From Cinnamomum chago (lineage: Eukaryota > Streptophyta > Magnoliopsida > Laurales > Lauraceae), in contig CP142457.1 of assembly GCA_038049695.1 (NCBI GenBank), positions 28,915,001-28,979,000 of the forward strand: a DNA stretch of 64,000 nt, given 5' to 3'. A program made the translations under genes and the position numbers. How positions within the stretch are numbered: position 1 is the stretch's first letter; each line of letters opens with the position of its first letter. Positions 22,338 through 36,400 of this stretch are shown piece by piece. The notes beneath the pieces are model-generated. The model had not been told where the DNA came from. It saw only the letters and a list, made by a program, of their open reading frames with translations, and made no database searches.

Positions 22338-22969
22338 TGTCACGCCCCCAAACCAAAGCCTCGGGGTGTGGATGAGATTAAGGATAATTATATTTTTCTT
22401 TCTCCCAAGATCCGCGTGTGTGAAGACAACACATTCCAATACACTCTGAATATTTTTGCGGAACCTTTCGTGGTGTTGCGACCCGGAGTCCGTGGCCATC
22501 GGATTCCGCGTCGTACTCAACCTCTAGCATATAGCTATTTTATCAAGAACCATATCAGACTGGAGTAAACCATTACAACCAAGTACAGAGCTGACAGTAC
22601 ATAATATTACATTCCCAAACATGTTCAAGTTACACTTATCAATGTACATTAATTAAGAATCCCAAGAAAAGGGTAATAAAAGTCATACAATAACAAGTTA
22701 ATAACCACTACCCATATGTGATGCAACTCCGATGTCAAGTTCAATGTCTACATGACATAGCCTACAAGACAACTTACAAATCATGGCTCCACAGCCAACA
22801 AAAGTACTCATCTCGGGACGAAAAAGCCTGGACCTGAGTACCGAAAGTAGTGGGTCAGACACGACGGTCTGGCAGGTGGATGAAAAGATAATAAATATGC
22901 TGAGAATTAAAACATATGATAATTCATGTTATTTAATCAAAGGCTGCATATAATCAAAACGGGTGGAGA

Positions 22970-23475
22970 ATCGTGGATCTCTGACAAAACATGTATTCGT
23001 TTAAAGCATGAGTTAAACATGGAGATCTAACAAAACCTATGTTCATTTACATCATCTATAAAAGCATATATATTTGACAATCGGGTGTTCAATTAAAACA
23101 TGTGTAAATATAGAGATCTGGCAAAACAAACGTTCATTTGAGACATATGTAAGAGCATGAGTATTCGACAAACCGAGCATTCATTTAAAATGCGTGTAAC
23201 CATAGAAATCTGGCAAAACAAATGTTCATTTGAAACATATGTAAAAGCATGAATATTTAACAAACCGGTTATTCATTTAAAACATGTAAAAACATAGGGA
23301 TCTGGCAAAACAAGTGTCATTTAAAACATATTTGAAAGCACGAAAATTTAACAAATCGGGTATTCATTTAAAACAAGTGTAAACATAGGGATCTGGCAAA
23401 ACATGTGTTATTTGAAACGTATTTAAAAGCACGGATATTTAACAAATCGGGTATTCATTTAAAACAAGTGTGTGC
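22970..23475 (-). repeat. 92 bp minisatellite inside LTR C
   Basis: The block GATCTGGCAAAACA...TTCATTTAAAACATG recurs with a period of 91-92 bp (GCAAAACA at 23121, 23213, 23305 and 23396, plus two weaker units before). Counterparts with different unit numbers lie at 28700-28900, 34130-34620 and 38090-38700. Confidence 0.85.
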
Positions 23476-24444
23476 ACAAGGAACGGAAAACAATATAACA
23501 ATAACTGAATTTACCTTGGAAAATATTAACACCTGTTTAAATAATAACTTTTATAAAAGAAACGAATCATTTACCGGAAAGCAAATAAGCAATATAAAAC
23601 ATGTAGGGTATCCAAGGAATTGGGAACTAGCAAGATGGCAACCACACGAAGCTAAGTCCTCTATGACTAAAGTGACAGAGCAATAACTAGGCATTGATCT
23701 CAGTCACTCGAGGTGAGGAGAAATAGTAGATCTTATAAATACATATACATATACTATACATGACCACGGTAGCGAGCCGGGCATCGGGAACCACAGTAGC
23801 AATCTGCGGTATCGGGACAAGACCACGGTAATAACCGGGTAGCGGGATCCAAATTGCAGCTGGCGGGACAAGAGGGGGGTCTCCAGGTCGGTGGATCAGA
23901 CCAACGAGGTTATCCAAGTTTAGTGGTGCCGATTCATAGGTCAAATAACATATCGAGACATGAACAAGTAAATCAAGTGCAAGTAAATAAACGGGCGGGG
24001 CAAGAATGCTCAAGGCACAACTATCATATCACGTCGGGTAATACATTTCGGGACAAGTAACTGTTACCAGTGTAACTTCGATTCTTTCGGAAAAACAAGT
24101 CATGTAATGTAAGTATCGGGAATAAGGAAATACAATGAACTAATACACTTTTGGGTAAAATAGAGATTTCCTGCTTTGTTTGAGGTGAATAGGGGTCCCG
24201 TATGTCGATTTCGATAAAGACTCGGTACTCTTTGAATTTGAAGACATTTCGGGCTCTTTATACACTTTTGTGAATTCAAAACTTCAATGAATCTTTGTGA
24301 CATGGTTTTCTTCTCAAACGGGCTTCTTACGTATCTCCCGATGAACGATCCCCATCATTCTCTAAAAGGGTTCACGAATGATTGGGATAGAAACCCCTTC
24401 CATTTCTCTTCATTTCAGGGATTCTGGGTGATTTCAGTCACCTA

Positions 24445-24725
24445 CCAGGCGCCGCCGCTGGGTTCGGCGGTTAGCCATTGGCTGACCACGGTTGGCCTGA
24501 CAAAGTGCAGCTTACTGGAAAAGTAACCGAAATGATTCGGTTGGCTAGCGGTTAGCCGCCGATGGGTTCGGCGGTTAGTCACTAGCTAACCGTGTGGCTG
24601 ACCGCGCCTTTAGGGAAGAAATGAAGTTCTCTGGAAAAGTGACCGCGGCTGTGCAGTTATCTGGCGGTTAGCCGCCAGTCACCAACCGGCTAGCCGATAG
24701 GGGACCGATGGCTGACTGCCAGGTG
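24445..24725 (-). repeat. Palindromic module array, GGTTAGC/GCTAACC type (LTR C)
   Basis: Repeats of GGCGGTTAGC, GGCTGACCG, CTAGCGGTTAGCCGCC and GGCTAGCCG alternate in direct and inverted form over 280 bp, so many pairs can form hairpins. It occupies about the same LTR position as the CTCGAG array of the sister LTR at 40180-40310. Confidence 0.75.
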
Positions 24726-26454
24726 CGAAAAAGCTCTTCTGTAACCAGATTTGAGCCCTTTTTCTCCCATAAACCATTTCCCTTCATTCCTATTCATCTT
24801 CATACAATAAAATGAATTAAAAGCTCCTCCCATACGCAATCAAAATTTCACAAACATCCATCTCAAACACCTCCATCTTTTTACATTCAATTACCAAAGA
24901 GAGAAGAAACCCACTAATCATAAGGAACCATTGAGCTATTAACAAGAAATAATGAAAACTATAAACCAATGTTTCAAGACATTAAATGAGCTAAAAAGCT
25001 CATCAAATGCATCATTCAACACTTCCATTCTCCTCATTTCAAATTTCTTCCTTTCCATTCTTTCCACTCACAATCAATCTCAAGGTAGAGAAAACTCATT
25101 TATGTGAAACCATTTGAAATCTTGACAACATGATGCATACATTTCCAAGTATGAACAAGAGAGAAATGAACTCATCAATATGAATCTTTAAAAGCAATAG
25201 AAACCATTCCAAAAAGAATAGATAAAACACATTAAGAATCATTAGTGAAAAAAATCAAGATCTCTCACTAAAACATATAAATTTTCAAAACAACCTATTC
25301 ATTTACTTGCCTTGGGTCTTCTAATCAAGAAATCAAGCCTAAACAGTCTTCCAAATCCAAGCTCCAAAGCTACAAGCAAAACCCCCAAAACAAACCCTAA
25401 AATGGGTCAAACAATATTGAAAGACAAGGAATGGGCTCAAACCAAACTAGGAAATAGAACTTAAGGGGATGCCAATGCACAAAAAAAGAAAATGGGAAGG
25501 ATTCCTTACCTCTAGGGCCATCAATCAACAAGAAGAAGCTTGAAATAGGGGCTGCCCACCTTGGTTTTCCACGAAAATTATGTCAAACGAGAGAGGAGGT
25601 GAAGGGGAAGAAGTTGTCGGAGTTCTTTCGTCGGATTGGTAGCTTGGAGGCTCCATTAGAGCAAGAGAAATGGAAGAAAAAGAAGAAGGATGGCTTCTGG
25701 TACTGTAGCTAGAGAGTCGCAGTCGATGGAGAGTGGAAAAATGAGGGAGAAAGAGAGGGTGGTGTTGTATAATAAGTGGAGGTGGGGTCCACACTAAGTA
25801 GAACTTGCAACGGAAATTAGAGGACTTTCCAGACCTCGGATCAAGAAACTTAAAACATGAAAAGTGTCCGTCATAAGATTATGTTTCAACAAGGTCAATA
25901 TTGAGATACTTTCGGGGTCCACGGAAAAAGTCAACTTTTTGGTCAACGGGGTCAAAATAATGAAAAATTTGGGATTTCAAGGGTTAAAACATCGATTTCT
26001 GGGCTTCGGGTGCGATTGATGCAGAAGGGAAATATGTTTCTCATAAAATCTAGTTTTCAAAAAGTATAATTTTGGCATGGTTCTGGGATCTCAAAATTTG
26101 GGTTCAGATTCAATGTGAAAAGACTGATTTTGCCCCCAGCGCTGGAAAAACTGATTTTCGGAGCTTCGAATGAGTACGGAGTGAACACGAAAGTTTAGAG
26201 ATTAACAAACTAAGTCAAATGAGGCTAAAAAAAGAATTATCGGAAATTTCGAATAATCTCCCAATCACGCGCAAAGTCACTAAAAGAACCCCCAAAGGGT
26301 CCCACTAATCACAAAGGCACTCAAAACTCCCAAAAACTAATGAAAAACCATTATAGCTCACAAACTCAACCCAAGAAACACTAATCCCACTAAAAGAAAC
26401 TAATCCACAAATAAAACAGTACCAATCCACGAAATTAGGGGTCGGGTTCTCACA

Positions 26455-26467
26455 TCCTCCCCCCCTT
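26455..26467 (-). promoter_or_regulatory. Polypurine tract before LTR C
   Basis: AAGGGGGGGAGGA on the minus strand, immediately upstream of LTR C (TGTGAGAACCC). Confidence 0.8.
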
Positions 26468-28062
26468 AGAACATTTGGTCCTCCAAATGAATTAAACAAA
26501 CCCAAAAACAAGTTGGGACATTAATCCCACACTTCGAAAACGAAACCTCAAACGACTGCTCCAAATTGGTCATCTCGGAAGCACTTGAACTCCCTGGGTC
26601 ATCTTCGTTGTAGAACTCTTCGGTCAACTATCAACAGTTGTCAGACATTCAAGTATAGATCCTTTCTGTTGTCGGCTGCGGAAATCTAACTTCCAATGCC
26701 TCGTATCTTGCTGGGTCTACTTCACCACATGGCTACACTTGTTGAAAATTCCCGAATAGCTTTCTGACAAAACTCATCAAATTCCAGAAATCTCTAACTC
26801 TTGAAATATTGCCTTATCCTTCTATCTGTCCTTGGCTTCAGAAAATTGGTGACGCTGAGTATTACCAGATGTCTCTTACTTTAGGCAATATCGTCCAGTC
26901 TCCAGTACTCTTCTGTCATTTCTGTCAAAGTTGTCGAAATTTAGTCTCCTGCCAATGCACGATCTTCGAGGTGAATGACTTGGAAATCTGTCACTCCTTC
27001 ATATGCCAAGCTGATTCAATCAAATGTTTGGACGGTCCTTTGAACACTTCACTCATCTCTATCTGCTCATTGAAAACACACGGATCACAACTCTGTAGGT
27101 TTCCAGCTCTGACTAGACCCGCTAGCACTTTAACTATCATGCTACTCCACATGTCCAAACTTCGTGAGGTGTGCTTTTGTCAAATTCATTCTTCTCTGAA
27201 TCTTTCAACTGTCATTGTCCATAGGTGATGATTCTCCTGCTCGTATCTGTACTCCGCCCAAGCTGATGTTCTACAAGTCGATAAAGTCCACTTAATCTTC
27301 TCTATCATGTGATCAAGTAACAATCAATTCCACATACAACTCTCTTTACACTGCTGTTGAAAACTAGTTTCTATGCTTTTAACCATCCACTGATACATCC
27401 TGCTGAGTCGACTTCACCATCATTCTGTAATCATTGAAAAGCATCTAACACTTATCCGACAAAAGTTCTTCAATATCTGCGAAATTTCTAACTTTTCACG
27501 TCTTCTTGGAGCTACACCACTAAAAATCACCTCAATTCTCATAAAGTCCACCACTTATTCGGCTCATGGAGTCTTCTGACTTAGGAAAATAATCCAAGTT
27601 TATCCAAAAATCCACACTTACTTGCCCGACGAATCCTCTGACGGTACACGATCAACTGTAATTGGGTCACGATATGCTGCTCACATTCCTTACTGACGAA
27701 CAATTAGTCGCAAATTCCTTCTCTAGTTCCATCTGTGACATCGAAAAGCTGAAAATTCTGCCAATGTCCTTCGAGAAACACGTGCTAAGTCCACAAAACT
27801 CCGACTCTCTAGCGCGAAAATAAGGAAAATGTACTAATTGTGGGTGCAGAGACATTAAATTCTCCCCCACTAGAAAAGAATTTGGTCCCCCAAATTCTCT
27901 AACAACAAGAACAAGAAAACGAGACAAAGATAGTCTCCCCACTAAAAGAAAACAAACCCAAACTCACAGAAACATTAAATAGACAAAAGAAAACAAGTCC
28001 TCACCACACGTCTTAAGCTTCCTAGAGTGTTTTATTTCCTAGAAACATGCTCGCTCTGATAC

Positions 28063-28074
28063 CAGTCTATCACG
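28063..28074 (-). promoter_or_regulatory. Primer binding site, initiator tRNA-Met
   Basis: TGGTATCAGAGC on the minus strand is a full 12-base match to the usual plant site, three bases from the end of LTR B. Confidence 0.85.
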
Positions 28075-28077
28075 CCC

Positions 28078-31000
28078 ACAAACCAGAACCTCGGGGCGTG
28101 GATGGGATTAAGGATAATTATATTTTTCTTTCTCCTAAGATCTGCGTGTGTAAAGACAACACATTCCAATACACTCTGAATATTTTTTTCAGAAGCGTTC
28201 GTGGCGTTGCGACCCGGAGTCCGTGGCCATCGGATTCCGTGTAGTACTCAACCTCTATCATATAGTTATTATATCAAGAACCATATCAGACTGGAATAAA
28301 CCATTACAACCAAGTACAGAGCTGACAGTACAGGATATTATATTCCCATACATGTTCAAGCTACAATTATCAATGTACATTAATTAAGAATCCCAAGAAA
28401 AGGCTAATAAAAGCCATACAATAACAAGTTAATAACCACTACCCATATGTGACGCAACTCCGATGTCAAGTTCAATGTCTACATGACATAGCCGACAAGA
28501 CAACCTGCAAATCATGGCTCCACAGCCAATAAAAGCACTCATCTTGGGACGAAGAAGTCTAGACCTGAGTACCGAAACTAGTGGGTCAGACACGACGGTA
28601 TTGCAGGTGGATGAAAAGATAATAAATATGCTGAGAATTAAAACATATGATAATTTATGTTATTTAATTAAAGGATGCATATAATCAAAACGGGTGGAAA
28701 ATCGTGGATCTCTGACAAAACATGTATTCGTTCAAAGCATGAGTTAAACATGGAGATCTAACAAAACTTATGTTCATTTACATCATCTATAAAATCATAG
28801 ATATTGGACAATCGGGTGTAAACATAGGTTTCTGGCAAAACAAGTGTCATTTAAAACGTATTTAAAAGCACAGATATTTAACAAATCGGGTAATTATTTA
28901 AAATATGCGTGTGTACAAGGAACGGGAAACAATATAACAATAACTGAATTTACCTTGGAAAATATTAACACCTGTTTAAATAATAACTTTTATAAAAAAA
29001 ATGAATCATTTACCGGAAAACAAATAAGCAATATAAAACATGTAGGATATCAAGGAATTGGGAACTAGCAAGATGACAACCACATGAAGCTAAGTCCTCT
29101 ATCACTAAAGTGACAGAGCAATAACTAGGCATTGATCTCAGTCACTCGAGGTGCGGAGAAACAGTGGATCTTATAAATACATATGCATATACTATACATG
29201 ACCACGGTAGCGAGCCGGGCATAGGGAACCACAGTAGCAATCTACGGTATCGGGACAAGACCACGGTAATAACCGGGTAGCGGGATCCAAATTGCAGCTG
29301 GCGGGACAAGAGGGGGATCTCCAGGTCAGTGGATCAGACCAACGAGATTATCCAAGCTTAGTGGTGCCAACTCATAGGTCAAATAACATATCAAGACATG
29401 AACAAGTAAATCAAGTGCAAATAAATAAACGGGCGGGGCAAGAATGCTCAAGGCACAACTATCATATCACGTCGGGCAATAAATTTCGGGACAAGTAATG
29501 GTTACAAGTGTAACTTCGATGCGTTCAGGAAAACAAGTCATGTAGTGGAAGTCTCGGGAATAAGGAAATACAATGAACTAATACACTTTCGGGTAAAATA
29601 GAGATTTCCTGCTTTGTTTAAGGTGTATAGGGTCCCGTATGTCGATTTCGATATAAACTTGGTACTCTTTAAATTTGAAGACATTCCGGGCTCCTTTTAC
29701 ACTTTTGTGAATTCAAAACTTCAATGAATCTTTGTGACATGGTTTTCTTCTCAAACGGGTTGCATACGTATCTCCCGATGAACGGTCCCCATCATTCTCT
29801 AAAACGGTTCACGAATGATTGGGATAGAAACCCCTTCCATTTCTCTCCATTTCAGGGTTTCTAGGTGATTTCGGTCACCTACCGGTCAGCTGGCGGTTAG
29901 CTGCCGCTGTGTTCGGCGGTTAGCCGTTGGCTGACCGCGGTTGGCCTGACAAAGTGCAACTTTCTGGAAAAGTAACCGAAATGGTTCGGTTGGCTAGCGG
30001 TTAGCCGCCGATGGGTTCGGCGGTTAGTCGCTGGCTAACCGTGTGGCTGACCGCGCCTTTAGGGAAGAATTGAAGCTCTCTGGAAAAGTGACCTCGACTG
30101 TGCGGTTATCTGGCGGTTAGGCGGCTAGCCGACAGGTGACCGCTAGCAGACTGACAGGTGCGGAAAAGCCCTTCTGTAACCAGATTTGAGCCCTTTTTCT
30201 CCCTTAAACCATTTCCCTTCATTCTCATTCATCTTCATACAATAAAATGAGCTAAAAGCTCCTCCCATACACAATCAAAATTTCACAAACATCCATCTCA
30301 AACACCTCCATCTTTTTACATTCAATCACCAAATAGAGAAGAAACCCACTAATCACAAGGATCCATTGAGCTATTAACAAGAAAAAATGAAAACTATAAA
30401 CCAATTTTTCAAGACATTAAATGAGCTAAAAAGCTCCTCAAATGCATCATTCGACATTTCCATTCTCCTCATTTGAAATTTCTTCCTTTCCATTTTTTCC
30501 ACTCACAATCAATCTCAAGGTAAAGAAAACTCATTTATGTGAAACCATTTGAAATCTTGACAACATGATGCATACATTTCCAAGTATGAACAAGAGAGAA
30601 ATGAACTCATCAATATGCATCTTTAAAAGCAATAAAAACCGTTGCAAAAAGAATAGATAAGGCACATTAAGAATCATTAGTGAAAAATCAAGATCTCTCA
30701 ATATATAAAACATATAAATTTTCAAAACAACTCATTCATCCACTTGCCTTGGGTCTTCTAATCAAAAAATCAAGCCTAAACACTCTTCCAAATCCAAGCT
30801 CCAAAGCTACAAGCAAAACCCCCAAAACAAACCCTAAAATGGGTCAAACAATGAAAGACAGGAATGGGCTCAAACCAAACTAGGAAATAAAACTTAACGG
30901 GATGCCATTGCACAAAAAAAGAAAGTGGGATGGAGTCCTTACCTCTAGGGTCATCAATCAACAAGAAGAAGCTTGAAATAGGGGCTGCCCACCTTGGTTT

Positions 31001-31889
31001 CCCACGAAAATTATGTCAAACGAGAGAGGAGGTGAAGGGGAAGAAGTTGCCGGAGTTCCCTCGTCGGATTGGTGGCTTGGAGGCTCCATTAGAGCAAGAG
31101 AAATGGAAGAAAAAGAAGAAGGATGGCTACTGGTACTGTAGCTAGAGAGCTGCAGTCGATGGAGAGTGGAAAAATGAGGGAGAAAGAGATGGTGGTGTTA
31201 TATAATAAGTGGAGGTGGGGTCCACACTAAGTAGAACTTGCAATGGAAATTAGAGGGCTTTCCAGACCTCGGATCAAGAAACTTAAAACATGAAAAGTGT
31301 CCGTCATAAGATTATGTTTCCAACAAGGTCAATATTGACATACTTCCGGGGTCCACAGAAAAAGTCAACTTTTTGGTCAAAGGGGTCAAAATAATGGAAA
31401 ATTTGGGATTTCAATGGTTAAAACATCAATTTCTAGGCTTCGAGTGTGATTTACACAGAAGGGAAATATGTTTCTCATAAAATCTAGTTTTCAAAAAGTA
31501 TAATTTTGGCATGGTTCTGGGATCTCAAAATCTGGGTCCAGATTCAATGTGAAAAAACCGATTTTGCCCCCAGGGCTAGAAAAACTGATTTTCGGAGCTT
31601 TGAATGGGTACGGAGTAAACACGAAAGTTGTAGAGATTAACAAACTAAGTTAAACGACGCTAAAACAAGAATTATTGAAAATTTTGAATAATCTCCCAAT
31701 CACGCGCAAAGTCACTAAAAGAACTCCCAAAGGGTCCCACTAATCACAAAGGCACTCAAAACTCCCCAAAACTAGTGGAAAACAATTCTAGCTCACAAAC
31801 TCAACCCAAGAAACACTAATCCCACTAAAAGAAACTAATCCACAAATAAAACAATACCAATCCACGAAATTAGGGGTCGGGTTCTTACA
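28078..31889 (-). mobile_element. LTR B (shared central LTR)
   Basis: 3812 bp, the shortest of the three because the minisatellite has lost units (28700-28900). A GGTTAGC array lies at 29880-30150. A TATA-like box, TATATAAC, is on the minus strand at 31198-31205, upstream of a pyrimidine-rich leader. It serves both as 3' LTR of one unit and 5' LTR of the next. Confidence 0.87.
29880..30150 (-). repeat. Palindromic module array, GGTTAGC type (LTR B)
   Basis: Same modules as in LTR C, with a deletion near 30115-30130 and several substitutions. Confidence 0.72.
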
Positions 31890-33497
31890 TCCTCCCCCCC
31901 TTAGAACATTTGGTCCTCCAAATGAATTAAACAAACCCAAAAACAAGTTGGGACATTAATCCCACACTTCGAAAACAAAACCTCAAACGACTGCTCCAAA
32001 TTGGTCATCTCGGAAGCACTTGAACTCGCTGGGTCATCTTCGCTGTAGAACTCTTCGGTCAACTATCAACAATTGTCACACATTCAAGTATAGATCCTTT
32101 CTGTTGTCGGCTGCGGAAATCTAACTTCCAATGCCTCGTATCTTGCTGGGTCTACTTCACCACATGGCTACACTTGTTGAAAATTCCCGAATAGCTTTCT
32201 GACAAAACTCATCAAATTCCAGAAATCTCTAACTCTTGAAATATTACCTTATCCTTCTATCTGTCCTTGGCTTCAGAAAATTGGTGACGCTGAGTATTAC
32301 CAGATGTCTCTTACTTTAGGCAATATCGTCCAGTCTCCAGTACTCTTCTGTCATTTCTGTCAAAGTTGTCGAAATTTAGTCTCCTGCCAATGCACGATCT
32401 TCGAGGTGAATGACTTGGAAATCTGTCACTCCTTCATATGCCAAGCTGATTCAATCAAACGTTTGGACGGTCCTTTGAACACTTCACTCATCTCTATCTG
32501 CTCATTGAAAACACACGGATCACAACTCTGTAGGTTTCCAGCTCTGACTAGACCCGCTAGCACATTAACTATCATGCTACTCCACATGTCCAAACTTCGT
32601 GAGGTGTGCTTTTGTCAAATTCATTCTTCTATGAATCTTTCAACTGTCATTGTCCATAGGTGATGATTCTCCTGTTCGTATCTGTACTCTGCCCAAGCTG
32701 ATGTTCTACAAGTCGGTAAAGTCCACATCTTCTCTATCATGTGGTCAGGTAACAATCAATTTCACATACAACTCTCTCTACAATGCTGTTGAAAACTAGT
32801 TTCCTATGCTTTTAACCATCCACTGATACATCATGCTGAGTTCACTTCACCATCATTCTGTAATCATTGAAAATCATCTAACACTTATCCGACAAAAGTT
32901 CATCAATATCAGCGAAATTTCTAACTTTTCACGTCTTCTTGGAGCTACACCACTGAAAATCACCTCAATTCTCATAAAGTCCACCACTTATTCGGCTTAT
33001 GGAGTCTTCTGACTTAGGAAAATAAACCAAGTTTATCCAAAAATCCACACTTACTTGCCTGAGGAATCCTCTGACGGTACACGATCAACTGTAATTGGGT
33101 CTTGATATGCTGCTCACATTCATTACTGACGAACAATTGGTTGCAAATTCCTTCTCTAGTTCCATCTGTGACATCGAAAAGCTGAAAATTCTGTCAATGT
33201 CCTTCAAGAAACACATGCTAAGTCCACAAAACTCTGACTCTCTAGCGCGAAAACAAGGAAAAGGTACTAAATGTGGGTACAGAGACATTAAATTCTCCCC
33301 CACTAGAAAAGAATTTGGTCCCACAAATTCTCTAACAACAAGGACAAGAAAAGGAGACAAAGATAGTCTCCCCCACTAGAAGAAAACAAACCCGAGCAGA
33401 AACAATAACTAGACAAACGAAAACGAGTTCTCACCACACGTCTTAAGGTTCCTAGAGTGTTTTATTTCCTAGAAACCTGCCCACTCGGATACCAGTC
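31890..33497 (-). mobile_element. Internal region 2 of the composite, with PPT and degenerate PBS
   Basis: About 1.6 kb, closely similar to internal region 1 along its whole length. The PPT is at 31890-31902 (TCCTCCCCCCCTT on the plus strand). The PBS at 33483-33494 has two mismatches to TGGTATCAGAGC (plus-strand ACTCGGATACCA). No gag or pol is recognisable. Confidence 0.75.
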
Positions 33498-36400
33498 TAT
33501 CACGCCCACAAACCAGAACCTCGGGGCGTGGATGGGATTAAGGATAATTATATTTTTCTTTCTCCTAAGATCCGCGTGTGTAAAGACAACACATTCCAAT
33601 ACACTCTGAATATTTTTTCAGAAGCGTTCGTGGCGTTGCGACCCGGAGTCCGTGGCCATCGGATTCCGTGTAGTACTCAACCTCTATCATATAACTATTA
33701 TATCAAGAACCATATGAGACTGGAATAAACCATTACAACCAAGTATAGAGCTAACAGTACAGGATATTATATTCCCATACATGTTCAAGCTGCAATTATC
33801 AATGTACATTAATTAAGAATCCCAAGAAAAGGCTAATAAAAGCCATACAATAACAAGTTAATAACCACTACCCATATGTGACGCAACTCCGATGTCAAGT
33901 TCAATGTCTACATGACATAGCGACAAGACAACCTGCAAATCATGGCTCCACAGCCAACAAAAGTACTCATCTCGGGACGAATAAGTCTTGACCAGAGTAC
34001 CGAAACTAGTGGGTCAGACACGACGGTCTGGCAGGTGGATGAAAAGATAATAAATATGCTGAACATTAAAAAATATGATAATTCATGTTATTTAATCAAA
34101 CGCTGCATATAATCAAAACAGGTGGAAAATCGTGGATCTCTGACAAAACATGTATTCGTTTAAAGCATGAGTTAAACATGGAGATCTAACAAAACCTATG
34201 TTCATTTACATCATCTATAAAATCATAAATATTGGACAATCGGGTGTTCATTTAAAAAATGTGTAAATATAGAGATCTGGCAAAACAAACGTTCATTTGA
34301 AACATATGTAAGAGCTTGAGTATTCGACAAACCGGGCATTCATTTAAAGCGTGTGTAACCATAAAAATCTGGCAAAACAAATGTTTATTTGAAACTTATG
34401 TAAAAGCATGGATATTTAACAAATCGGGTATTCATTTAAAACATGCGTAAACATAGGGATCTGGCAAAACAAGTGTCATTTAAAATATATTTGAAAGCAC
34501 GAATATTTTACAAATTGAGTATTCATTTAAAACATGTGTAAACATAGGGATCTGGCAAAACAAGTAGCATTTAAAACGAATTTAAAAGCACGTATATTTA
34601 ACAAATCGGGTATTCATTTAAAATATGCGTGTGTACAAGGAACGGGAAACAATATAACAATAACTGAATTTACCTTGGAAAATATTAACACCCGTTTAAA
34701 TAATAACTTTTATAAAAGAAATGAATCATTTACCGGAAAGCAAATAAGCAATATAAAACATGTAGGGTATCCAAGGAATTGGGAACTAGCAAGATGGCAA
34801 CCACACGAAGCTAAGTCCTCTATGACTAAAGTGACAGAGCAATAACTAGGCATTGATCTCAGTCACTCGAGGTACGGAGAAATAGTGGATCTTATAAATA
34901 CATATGCAAATACTATACATGACCACGGTAGCGAGCCGGGCATCGGGAACCACAGTAGCAATCTGCGGTATTGAGACAAGACCACGATAATAACCGGGTA
35001 GCGGGATCCAAATTGCAACTGGCGGGACAAGAGGGGGATCTCCAAGTCGGTGGATCAGACCAACGAGGTTATCCAAGCTTAGTGGTGCCGACTCATTGGT
35101 CAAATAACACATCGAGACATGTAAAAGTAAATCAAGTGCAAGTAAATAAACGGGCGGGGCAAGAATGCTCAAGGCACAACTATCATTTCACGTCGGGCAA
35201 TACATTTCGGGACAAGTAACTGTTACTAGTGTAACTTCGATGCTTTCGGGAAAACAAGTCATGTAATGTAAGTCTCGGGAATAAGGAAATACAATGAACC
35301 AATACACTTTCGGGTAAAATAGAGTTTTCCTACTTCGTTTAAGGTGAATAGGTGTCTCGTATGTCGATTTCGATATAGACTTGGTACTCTTTGAATTTGA
35401 AGACATTCCGGGCTCTTTATACACTTTTGTGAATTCAAAACTTCAATGAATCTTTGTGACATGGTTTTCTTCTCAAACGGGCTTTATACGTATTTCCTGA
35501 TGAACGGTCCCCATCATTCTCTAAAAGGGTTCACGAATGAATGGGATAGAAACCGCTTCCATTTCTCTTCATTTCTCTTCATTTCAGGGTTTCTAGGTGA
35601 TTTCAGTCACCTACCGGTCAGCTTGCGGTTAGCCGCCGCTGGGTTCGGTGGTTAGCCGTTCGCTGACCGCGGTTGGCCTGACAAAGTGTAGCTTACTGGA
35701 AAAGTAACCGAAATGATTCGGTTGGCTAGCGGTTAACCGCCGATGGGTTCGGCGGCTAGTCGCTGGCTAACCGTGTGGCTGACCGCGCCTTTAGGGAAGA
35801 AATGAAGCTCTCTGGAAAAGTGACCGCGGCTGTGCAGTTATCTGGCGGTTAGCCGCCAGTCACCAACCGGCTAGCCGATAGGGGACCGATGGCTGACTGC
35901 CAGGTGCGAAAAAGCTCTTCTGTAACCAGATTTGAGCCCTTTTTCTCCCATAAACCATTTCCCTTCATTCCTATTCATCTTCATACAATAAAATGAATTA
36001 AAAGCTCCTCCCATACGCAATCAAAATTTCACAAACATCCATCTCAAACACCTCCATCTTTTTACATTCAATTACCAAAGAGAGAAGAAACCCACTAATC
36101 ATAAGGAACCATTGAGCTATTAACAAGAAATAATGAAAACTATAAACCAATGTTTCAAGACATTAAATGAGCTAAAAAGCTCCTCAAATGCATCATTCGA
36201 CATTTCCATTCTCCTCATTTGAAATTTCTTCCTTTCCATTTTTTCCACTCACAATCAATCTCAAGGTAAAGAAAACTCATTTATGTGAAACCATTTGAAA
36301 TCTTGACAACATGATGCATACATTTCCAAGTATGAACAAGAGAGAAATGAACTCATCAATATGCATCTTTAAAAGCAATAAAAACCGTTGTAAAAAGAAT

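Larger units (their letters stand above)
22338..26454 (-). mobile_element. LTR C (3'-most LTR of the composite)
   Basis: 4117 bp, bounded by AGTAG on one side and the PPT (26455) on the other. It contains a 92 bp minisatellite (22970-23475), a GGTTAGC palindrome array (24445-24725) and the promoter/leader region near 25500-25790. The longest ORFs here are short and are not read as genes. Confidence 0.88.
26455..28077 (-). mobile_element. Internal region 1 of the composite (no pol)
   Basis: About 1.6 kb with no recognisable gag or pol on either strand. A minus-strand ORF of 91 codons (27667-27942) starts about 120 nt after the PBS and has a counterpart in internal region 2, but the second copy is shifted by one base near its start, so coding is doubtful. 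The plus-strand 139-codon ORF (26809-27228) lies against element sense and is probably chance. Each end has a palindrome around ATTTGG...CCAAAT (26473-26488 and 27879-27896). Confidence 0.7.

Noticed and set aside
25525..25656. A 43-codon ORF in the leader of LTR C, also intact in LTR B (30958-31089) and LTR A, just before a GTAAGG donor-like site
   Set aside because: Between LTRs B and C I count four replacement changes and one silent change, all of transition type. That is not the pattern of a selected protein; it looks like a chance ORF in a slowly diverging LTR.
26809..27228. A plus-strand 139-codon ORF in the internal region of the composite, with a copy at 32304-32663
   Set aside because: It lies against element sense, matches no known family, and is conserved only because the two internal regions are near-identical copies.
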